Of a DNA stretch of 20,067 bases, positions 5,645 to 10,641 are shown piece after piece. The stretch comes from a virus. The stretch lies in IMG/VR virus record IMGVR_UViG_3300025138_000511, positions 1 through 20,067 of that record; one strand, 5' to 3'. The translations under genes and the position numbers were made by a program. The number at the start of each line of letters is the position of its first letter. Positions within the stretch are counted from its first letter, which is position 1. The notes beneath the pieces were generated by a model. That model was given only the letters and a program-made list of their open reading frames with translations. It searched no databases and had not been told where the DNA came from.

Positions 5645-5681
5645 TGCCCTTAAATAGCCCTTAAAGGGCATCTTATTTTTT
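5645..5681 (+). terminator. Rho-independent terminator of the VRR-NUC gene
   Basis: Two copies of GCCCTTAAA are followed by AAGGGCA. TGCCCTT (5645-5651) can pair with AAGGGCA (5664-5670) over a 12-base loop, or GCCCT (5657-5661) with AGGGC (5665-5669) over a three-base loop. The stem is followed by TCTTATTTTTT, ending at 5681. This fits a terminator for rightward transcription between converging genes. On the minus strand the same stem has only a poor T-tract, so leftward late transcription may be stopped less well. A further GGGCA at 5627-5631 can compete for TGCCC at 5645-5649. Confidence 0.65.
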
Positions 5682-5783
5682 CTTTCTGTTTCTATATGTT
5701 AACTTTTTCATTGCTGAATTTTTCATTAATTTACCATTAGGCATATAATGATACCCCTTGGGTGCTTTTTTTCTTTTAGCCAT
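5673..5783 (-). CDS. Very small basic protein, 36 aa
   Basis: A 37-codon frame ends the late operon. Its ATG (5783-5781) overlaps the previous stop as TAATG. The product is MAKRKKAPKGYHYMPNGKLM followed by KNSAMKKLTYRNRKKK, with about 14 Lys or Arg among 36 residues and the pattern 'P-K-G-Y-H-Y-M-P-x-G-x-L-M-K', which I recall from very small proteins in other marine phage genomes. It has no membrane segment. A nucleic-acid-binding or virion-packaging role would fit the charge, but no function is known to me. The stop lies within the downstream flank of the terminator T-tract. Confidence 0.65.
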   Translation of the reverse strand: MAKRKKAPKGYHYMPNGKLMKNSAMKKLTYRNRKKK

Positions 5784-5968
5784 TATTTTTTCTTCTTCTT
5801 AACTGGCTTTTTCTTTTTTTTCATAGGCTTAGATTTCATTCCATATCCTTTGTGCATTTCTTGTTCCTTTCTTTGTTTATTGTGTAGTGTCGTTACATGA
5901 AGATTATAAAAATAATTTCCAATCTTATTAAAAAACTTAGCTAATGTTAGCCAATGCCACAACATCAT
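5783..5968 (-). CDS. Lys-tailed small protein with amphipathic N-terminus, 61 aa
   Basis: The start ATG (5968, followed directly by a second ATG) overlaps the holin stop. The first 30 residues are aromatic and hydrophobic (MMLWHWLTLAKFFNKIGNYF), enough for membrane attachment though short of a clean single span. The rest is basic: MHKGYGMKSKPMKKKKKPV and a final KKKKK. The part from the internal Met (MHKGYGMK) resembles small marine phage proteins that start at that point, so a shorter 24-residue product is possible; no strong ribosome site before that Met supports it. Sitting directly behind a holin, a membrane-active peptide with a poly-Lys tail could modulate lysis. That is inference. Confidence 0.6.
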   Translation of the reverse strand: MMLWHWLTLAKFFNKIGNYFYNLHVTTLHNKQRKEQEMHKGYGMKSKPMKKKKKPVKKKKK

Positions 5969-6372
5969 TTTTTCATATTCTCCCTTGCAACACCTTTTGA
6001 CTTCTCAAAACTTCTCATTCCACCCAATCCCAATAACGAAAGTGTTAAAGTCATAAGTTCAGAAGTGGCTAATTTTGGTAAAGCTATTTCTGGCAACCAT
6101 ATTGCTGTTGCCCATTCAGCTATAGGCATTATAAAAAATTGTGTTAATAGACCTAATGCACAAATCCACATTATAGCAGGTCTTGCACCTGCCACAAATA
6201 AACTAGGGTGTTTAGCTTGTGCTGTATTAGCTTCAATTTGACCTTTTGCCAATTCTTGAGCATGACGAGATGCTAATGTTGCCAAGTCGTGAGCCAACTT
6301 ATTTTTTTGGTCTTTATCTTCTATAAACTTACCAACTAATTTTGATACTGGTGCTATTAGTGATGTTAACAT
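5965..6372 (-). CDS. Holin of the 3TM gene-transfer-agent type
   Basis: A 135-residue protein of the GTA_holin_3TM type. The N-terminal helix is charged (KFIEDKDQKNKLAHDLATLA, about 15-34), followed by the family's conserved HPSLFVAGARPAIMWICALG (55-74) and a second hydrophobic stretch through IMPIAEWATAIW. The third segment is ELMTLTLSLLGLGGM (105-119), and a basic tail follows. Holins of this family open the inner membrane so that the endolysin can reach the peptidoglycan; homologues release gene transfer agents in Rhodobacterales. ATG 6372 has an AAAGGG site. It lies 44 bases after the endolysin stop, which makes a conventional lysis pair. Confidence 0.85.
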   Translation of the reverse strand: MLTSLIAPVSKLVGKFIEDKDQKNKLAHDLATLASRHAQELAKGQIEANTAQAKHPSLFVAGARPAIMWICALGLLTQFFIMPIAEWATAIWLPEIALPKLATSELMTLTLSLLGLGGMRSFEKSKGVARENMKK

Positions 6373-6416
6373 TTTATAACCCTTTCTCCAGGTAAATACC
6401 CTTATAAATCAATGAC

Positions 6417-6851
6417 TTAGATACTTTTCCTCATCTTCTGTATCAACCTATCCCATCTGTTTGTAGTCTGATTATATGCTCTACTATCTTTCATTTCAAC
6501 AATAGCTTTTTCAATATCATTATCTTGCAATGCTTTTTTAAATTTCTTGAACTGGTTTAGCTTTGGCAAACCTAATTGAAATGACATATGAGTTACACAT
6601 TCTTTAACATTATCGTCTAAATCCATACCTTCATAAAAGGTTTCAGCATCTTGAATGGATACACCTAAATCTAAAACAAATAGTTCTGTTGCTCTTTGTT
6701 CTGTTATTGGGTTCATTAGTTCTTCTTTTTCATCATCTTTTATCAAATGCCCACAACCTATTGTCCAAAAACCTAAATGATCTTGGTAAGGCTCTAGCAC
6801 CAAATGACCTTCTTCCCTCATTATATCGTCTTTTAAACTCTCTAAATCCAT
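6417..6851 (-). CDS. Endolysin, T4-lysozyme-like muramidase (GH24)
   Basis: The 144-residue protein has the GH24 active site: REEGHLVLEPYQDHLGFWTI then GCGHLI. E14, D24 and T30 fit the Glu-Asp-Thr triad of T4 lysozyme, with one extra residue between Glu and Asp compared with T4 (ten against nine). The C-terminal RAYNQTTNRWDRLIQKMR matches the conserved 'Y-N-Q-T-x-N-R' substrate-cleft segment and closing helix. No signal peptide or SAR anchor is seen, so export depends on the holin. It cleaves the MurNAc-GlcNAc bond of peptidoglycan at the end of infection. The start overlaps the end of the EF-hand gene by one base (TAATG type). Confidence 0.92.
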   Translation of the reverse strand: MDLESLKDDIMREEGHLVLEPYQDHLGFWTIGCGHLIKDDEKEELMNPITEQRATELFVLDLGVSIQDAETFYEGMDLDDNVKECVTHMSFQLGLPKLNQFKKFKKALQDNDIEKAIVEMKDSRAYNQTTNRWDRLIQKMRKSI

Positions 6852-7180
6852 TATTTAACCCCATTCTTTTTAGCCATTTGATTAAACCCTATAAAAGAAC
6901 CAATAACACCCATGTTTGATAATACCCATATTTCAGCAATGCCAGATAAATGGTCTATTCTTTCCATAGGCAATAATGGTGTCATTAATACAATTATAAA
7001 AATAGTTACAGATAAAGCACTAAACCAAACTAAATATCTTTGTTGATCTTCTTTTTTATCTCTATTTTCTAATAAAATAAGTTTTTCACGCATTTCAAAC
7101 TCTTGATCTGAAATTATATTATCCCCATTAGTATCTAGTTCTTCAAACTTTGAACCCTTTTGTAATTTCTTCTGTGTCAT
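6851..7180 (-). CDS. EF-hand protein with two membrane spans, 109 aa
   Basis: Residues 16-27, DTNGDNIISDQE, form a complete canonical EF-hand loop: D16, N18, D20, I22 (backbone ligand), S24 and E27 at positions 1, 3, 5, 7, 9 and 12, with the hydrophobic residue at position 8. A charged helix (EMREKLILLENRDKKEDQQR) leads to a membrane span at about 51-70 and a second at about 83-99, ending in a basic tail. The single loop would lie in the cytoplasm if both ends are inside. Proteins of this plan occur near lysis genes in marine phages as I recall; their function is not established. Position directly before the endolysin suggests a holin-like or lysis-timing role, possibly sensing Ca2+ or Mg2+. 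Confidence 0.8.
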   Translation of the reverse strand: MTQKKLQKGSKFEELDTNGDNIISDQEFEMREKLILLENRDKKEDQQRYLVWFSALSVTIFIIVLMTPLLPMERIDHLSGIAEIWVLSNMGVIGSFIGFNQMAKKNGVK

Positions 7181-7401
7181 TTCATAACCTCATTTAATCC
7201 AAAAACTTCAAAAATCATAAAGGTAAAAAACAATAATAAAATTCCACCTGCTATCAGTTTACCAGAAAAATTAGTTGAGCCTATTTTTATTGCTACAAAT
7301 TCATTTCCTAAAATTCTTAAAATTAATTCAAAACTATTATCATTTATTTTTAAATCTAATGGTTTTTCATACATTTTATCTACATCTAATTTTTTTTCCA
7401 T
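7177..7401 (-). CDS. Single-span membrane protein, 74 aa
   Basis: A small bitopic protein. The first 45 residues are soluble and charged (DVDKMYEKPLDLKINDNSFE), and one clear hydrophobic segment follows at about 47-67 (LIAGGILLLFFTFMIFEVFG). No cysteine is present. The ATG overlaps the preceding stop by one base and its own end overlaps the EF-hand start as ATGA. I do not recognise the family. In this place an antiholin, a pore accessory or an inner-membrane spanin part could be considered, but it lacks the long periplasmic coiled coil of an i-spanin. Confidence 0.65.
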   Translation of the reverse strand: MEKKLDVDKMYEKPLDLKINDNSFELILRILGNEFVAIKIGSTNFSGKLIAGGILLLFFTFMIFEVFGLNEVMK

Positions 7402-7607
7402 TAGTATACCTTTACTTTATCACTATCTATTTGAGGAACTAATTTACAAATACATTTATATGTTTCTGAACCATCTTTTGACATAAAATTTTGATCGCTT
7501 AACTTTTCTGCATAATAACTACAATCATTAACAGATTTAAAATAAATTGTTGAAGCATTTTTTTCACTTGGTTGCATAGCACAATATAATAAAAATGCAG
7601 TTATCAT
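7401..7607 (-). CDS. Small Cys-containing, probably exported or anchored protein, 68 aa
   Basis: The N-terminus MITAFLLYCAMQ is hydrophobic but short, more like a weak signal or anchor than a full membrane helix. The remainder has cysteines at 29, 52 and 54 (NDCSYYAEKL and YKCICKL), besides C9. The pattern 'F-K-S-x-x-x-C-x-Y-Y-A-x-x-L ... C-x-C' resembles small marine phage proteins found next to lysis or tail genes, with paired cysteines suited to an oxidising periplasm. C9 is not in a good lipobox (LLYC), so lipidation is unlikely. Function unknown; joined to its neighbours by four- and one-base overlaps. Confidence 0.6.
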   Translation of the reverse strand: MITAFLLYCAMQPSEKNASTIYFKSVNDCSYYAEKLSDQNFMSKDGSETYKCICKLVPQIDSDKVKVY

Positions 7608-8374
7608 TTGGCTATGCTCCGTAAACTTTCCATGATTTGATCTATTGATGGTTCTTTACTGTTTAATTTATCATATTGACATTTATATTGCTTTGGGCAA
7701 CCAATACTCAAATCTGCAAAATCTAAATCAAATCGTTTATTAGCACCCTCGTATATACAAGCTAATTTATCTTTATAAACTTTTTGTTTTTTTAATCGGC
7801 AAGTTGTCATTTTTGGTAAAATAATTGTCCCATTGTTTATTTTTTGATTTCTGGTTAAATCTTTAGGTTTGTATGTATAACCATCAGCATATGCTTTAAA
7901 TGCCACTACAAAACTAATTATAATTACTGCTATAACACAAAAGATAATTCCTATTGTTTGCAATGTATCAAGAAATTCTTTTTGTTGTTGTCTTGCTTCT
8001 ATTCTTTGTATTCGGCTTGCTTCTTTAGCTTCACTTATTCTATTGGCTCTTTCAGAAATAATTTGATCCCATGTTGATGGATAACCTGCTTGTGTGGGAA
8101 ATCTAAGATTGATTATTTGCCTTAACTCGGCTCTTTTTTCTTCTAACAATTTCATGTTAATAAAATCATCTGCTGACTTTTCCACAGAACCAAACTGTTC
8201 AGCAATAGACATACCTTTACCTTTACTTTTATTCATCTGGTCAGCACCAGTAAAAAAGCCATCAATTTGTTTTGCTATACCAGAAATGTCATTTACTGTT
8301 GATATATTTGATTTTATAAATTCAACGGATTTTTGAACTAATGCTATGCCTGTGAGTATTTCAGCAACGACCAT
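7604..8374 (-). CDS. Bitopic membrane protein with coiled coil and four-Cys C-terminal domain, 256 aa
   Basis: No family is recognised. The N-terminal 40 residues are weakly hydrophobic (MVVAEILTGIALVQKSVEFI). Residues about 85-135 are highly charged and helical, with RFPTQAGYPSTWDQIISERA followed by a long Arg/Glu/Gln helix (RISEAKEASRIQRIEARQQQ). One strong membrane segment is at about 139-160 (IGIIFCVIAVIIISFVVAFK). The C-terminal 95 residues hold four cysteines (192, 206, 226, 232) in CRLKKQKVYKDKLAC and CPKQYKC, consistent with disulfides in the periplasm. The topology would be N-inside, C-outside. It lies between the tail and lysis genes, so it could be a virion ejection, envelope-modifying or lysis protein. 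ATG 8374 lacks a strong ribosome site. Confidence 0.65.
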   Translation of the reverse strand: MVVAEILTGIALVQKSVEFIKSNISTVNDISGIAKQIDGFFTGADQMNKSKGKGMSIAEQFGSVEKSADDFINMKLLEEKRAELRQIINLRFPTQAGYPSTWDQIISERANRISEAKEASRIQRIEARQQQKEFLDTLQTIGIIFCVIAVIIISFVVAFKAYADGYTYKPKDLTRNQKINNGTIILPKMTTCRLKKQKVYKDKLACIYEGANKRFDLDFADLSIGCPKQYKCQYDKLNSKEPSIDQIMESLRSIAK

Positions 8375-8380
8375 ATTGCT

Positions 8381-8548
8381 CTATCTCACAAGTAAACCTA
8401 TTAATAATAATACTATGGCTGAAACAGAAGAAATCATATAAACCTCTATCCTCTTGATGCGTAAGATGCTTTCTCTCCACCTCTCATCAGAAACAGCTAT
8501 ATGTTTTTCTAAAGTTACATGAATTTCTTGTAAAGTTGGTTTTGCCAT
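8381..8548 (-). CDS. XhlA-like tail-anchored small protein, 55 aa
   Basis: A 56-codon frame fills the gap between two longer genes. ATG 8548-8546 follows the upstream TAA directly (TAAATG), and TAG 8383-8381 ends it seven bases before the next start. Residues 1-36 form a charged helix (LQEIHVTLEKHIAVSDERWR and ESILRIKRIE) and residues 38-54 a membrane helix (MISSVSAIVLLLIGLLV) with Arg at the end. This plan, soluble helix then C-terminal anchor, is that of XhlA-type holin accessory proteins, and the 'D/C-x-E-R-W-x-E-x-I-x-R-I-K-R-I-E' run is familiar from them. I assign likeness of layout, not a confirmed homology. It opens the membrane-protein cluster that leads to the endolysin. Confidence 0.65.
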   Translation of the reverse strand: MAKPTLQEIHVTLEKHIAVSDERWRESILRIKRIEVYMISSVSAIVLLLIGLLVR

Positions 8549-8797
8549 TTAACTCGCCTTTGAATCTTCCATTCTTTTAATAGTTTCATCATTTTGTAAA
8601 GATAATAACAGGTCTTTTTTATAAACTTGTTTTGCTTTTTCATAAATATCAATTTTTCTTACTAATAAAGCTAATTGATTTATTTCATTTTGACAAAAAC
8701 TTATTTGATCTATTAAGGCTTTCTGGTCATCTTTTAGGTTTTCTGTTGAAAATTCTTTTCCATCAATACTAAGAATGTTTGATTTTTGTTCACTCAT
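8549..8797 (-). CDS. DUF6447-like phage protein, 82 aa
   Basis: An 82-residue protein that begins with a short beta-hairpin (NILSIDGKEFSTENLKDDQK) and continues as one long helix (ALIDQISFCQNEINQLALLV, then RKIDIYEKAKQVYKKDL). This matches my memory of DUF6447: 'I-x-x-x-G-x-x-Y/F-x-x-x-x-L-x-x-x-x-K-x-x-L-x-x-L' followed by a coiled coil that ends '...A-R-x-x-Y-x-x-x-L'. The family is common beside phage tail-fibre genes and has no assigned function; a trimerising accessory or fibre chaperone is a reasonable guess. ATG 8797 overlaps the upstream TAA (TAATG); an in-frame TTG two codons earlier (8803) is not preferred. Confidence 0.75.
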   Translation of the reverse strand: MSEQKSNILSIDGKEFSTENLKDDQKALIDQISFCQNEINQLALLVRKIDIYEKAKQVYKKDLLLSLQNDETIKRMEDSKAS

Positions 8798-9126
8798 TAC
8801 CAAGATACTCCTGTTGCTGTAATAGGTGTCTGTGCTTCAGATATTTGATTTGATACGTTCAACTCAGAATTAGCTATGCCATCTGCACCTAACTTGTCTT
8901 TAACAAATTGTATTGCATCTGCTTCTGCTACAGAACTAAATGCCTTAAATGTCTGACTGCCAAGTTCAACACTAACAGTTTCACTCATAGAGCCAGTATG
9001 TGCTGTGCCATCCACTGTTTCTGTGCCATCAAGTTGGTATCTTATTTCTGTTATAACATCAGACTTATCGCCCATTGTTATCTGTCTTTCCATGTCAACT
9101 ATTGACCATGTATATGTTATTGCCAT
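8797..9126 (-). CDS. DUF7936-like phage protein, 109 aa
   Basis: A strand-rich 109-residue protein: ITYTWSIVDMERQI, SDVITEIRYQLDGTE, then SMSETVSVEL and a central TFKAFSSVAEADAIQFVKDK. The 'Y-T-W-x-I/V ... V-I-x-x-I-R-Y-x-L-x-G-T-E ... A-D-x-I-x-F-V' pattern is one I associate with small proteins (DUF7936) next to tail-fibre genes of marine phages. The function is unknown; a decoration or adhesin-accessory role would fit the fold and place. A GGGAG site precedes ATG 9126, 13 bases after the fibre gene stop. Confidence 0.7.
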   Translation of the reverse strand: MAITYTWSIVDMERQITMGDKSDVITEIRYQLDGTETVDGTAHTGSMSETVSVELGSQTFKAFSSVAEADAIQFVKDKLGADGIANSELNVSNQISEAQTPITATGVSW

Positions 9127-9138
9127 TATGCGTTCTCC

Positions 9139-10632
9139 CTATATAGCCGATATGATAAAGGCTAATAATTCACTGTACCTTATACCTAATCTAGTTCTTT
9201 CTGTGTAGCCTTCGGTAGCTTCTTGTTTGGTATCTATATATGTGTAAGCATCTTTAGCTTCTATACCTTTTTCTTCATTTGCTTCTACTGCATCTACAGT
9301 CATTTCTTTTTGCCACCAAGTATCTGAACAGAACATTGCATACTTACTTGCATCTAAACTTTCTGCTGTAAAAGCATCTTGTAAGTCTTGTGCTATAATA
9401 CCAAAGTGAGTTCTTGCATCATCACCTTTTTCTGCAACCTTATCTTTCCATCTAAACTTTCTCATAAGACCTTTAGCAACAACAGCAACTCGTTTTTCTG
9501 CATCTGTTGGTTCTTCTATGTCTTGTTTATCATTTCTATCTGATGTTTGTATTGTGCCATTGGTTGCCCTTACGTCATCAAATCTATAAGAAGGGTGTCC
9601 TAAATCCATAACATTATCTTCTAACGCTCCACTTTCATTAGTTGGTATTAATTCTTGGTCAGACACAGAAATACCTGCTCCTCTATTACAAGTAAAGTAC
9701 ATATTACTTGAATCATCTACACCTATTTTTCCTCTTACACCATTGTCTTTTCTAAACTCAATATAATCACCATTGTCGGAAGTTCTGTTTATAAATATAG
9801 CTGTATTGGATGCTCTATTCAAAGCTATTGTTCCAGATGCTTCAAGTTCAATTCCTGAAACATTTGAAGTGTTGCTAGTTTTTCCTATCAATAAAGTACC
9901 TGCACCAGACATATCAAATCGTGCCGCTTCTATAGTAGAACCACCATCATTACCTGCAAAAATTATATCTCCATTACTCTGTAAATTTGCAATTTTTCCA
10001 TTTGTACCATCACTTGAAAGGAAAAGGTCAGCACCAGAACCAAGTTGAATGTTATTGTTATCAGCAATTTTAATATCATGACCAAATATAGCAGTACCTG
10101 CATCTGACATATCAAGTCTCATAGCTTCTATACCACTACTAGCATCATTTCCTCTGAAGATTATGTCTTTATCTGAAACACTACTTTGAATTACAAAATC
10201 TGTACTATTATTTTGAAGTACCCCAAATTGTGTGTCACCATCTACAAGTCTTACATCACCACCATCTGCATTTAGAAAAATATTTCCAGCAACATCTACT
10301 GTTAAATCACCACTAGACAAATCAATCTCTGTGCCATCTATGGTTATGTTGTCAACAATAAGAGCATCAGCAGTTAGATTTCCGTTAATTGTTAAACTTT
10401 CAATATTGTCATTAGTTTGATCTAAGGTAAAAAGAGAAATAAAAGCATCATTAGCTTCATTTCTTATTTTTAAAATATTATTGGTTGCATCATACCATAA
10501 CATATTTGCGTATGTGGTAGAAGGTGCTGACGTTCCAGAATTTGTTGAACCCAATGCCTGTAAAGCACTATTTAAATCAGTCCTAAAAGATGCGAACCCT
10601 TGGTTGGCTATTGCTAAATCATTTTGTGACAT
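9139..10632 (-). CDS. Tail fibre with C-terminal S74 intramolecular chaperone
   Basis: A 497-residue fibre. The first 70 residues (LAIANQGFASFRTDLNSALQ; TYANMLWYDATNNILKIRNE) resemble virion-attachment ends of many phage fibres. The middle is beta-structured and repetitive, rich in 'DG', 'NG' and 'I-x-L' strands, with a 29-residue repeat at 156-184 and 222-250 (DIIF-x-GND ... DMS-x-AGT). The C-terminus is a peptidase S74 chaperone: TSDRNDKQDI (363-372) with S364 and K369 as the presumed self-cleaving pair, then RTHFGIIAQDLQDAF (407-421) and the closing GIRYSELLAFI. S74 domains help trimer folding and then cut themselves off. It probably recognises the host surface, with the gpJ-like protein upstream. 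AGGAG lies before ATG 10632. Confidence 0.9.
   Translation of the reverse strand: MSQNDLAIANQGFASFRTDLNSALQALGSTNSGTSAPSTTYANMLWYDATNNILKIRNEANDAFISLFTLDQTNDNIESLTINGNLTADALIVDNITIDGTEIDLSSGDLTVDVAGNIFLNADGGDVRLVDGDTQFGVLQNNSTDFVIQSSVSDKDIIFRGNDASSGIEAMRLDMSDAGTAIFGHDIKIADNNNIQLGSGADLFLSSDGTNGKIANLQSNGDIIFAGNDGGSTIEAARFDMSGAGTLLIGKTSNTSNVSGIELEASGTIALNRASNTAIFINRTSDNGDYIEFRKDNGVRGKIGVDDSSNMYFTCNRGAGISVSDQELIPTNESGALEDNVMDLGHPSYRFDDVRATNGTIQTSDRNDKQDIEEPTDAEKRVAVVAKGLMRKFRWKDKVAEKGDDARTHFGIIAQDLQDAFTAESLDASKYAMFCSDTWWQKEMTVDAVEANEEKGIEAKDAYTYIDTKQEATEGYTERTRLGIRYSELLAFIISAI
9883..10167 (-). repeat. Internal repeat in the tail fibre
   Basis: Residues 156-184 and 222-250 of the fibre share DIIF-x-GND-x-x-S-x-IEA-x-R-x-DMS-x-AGT-x-x-x-G. 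The repeats are 66 residues apart and match at about two thirds of positions. They probably form equivalent turns of a triple-stranded beta shaft. Confidence 0.8.
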
Positions 10633-10641
10633 TTATAACTC

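Noticed and set aside
5597-5672. A possible tRNA or small RNA in the convergent gap after the VRR-NUC gene.
   Set aside because: No cloverleaf with a T-loop TTCRANY could be drawn. The pairing present is explained by the terminator.
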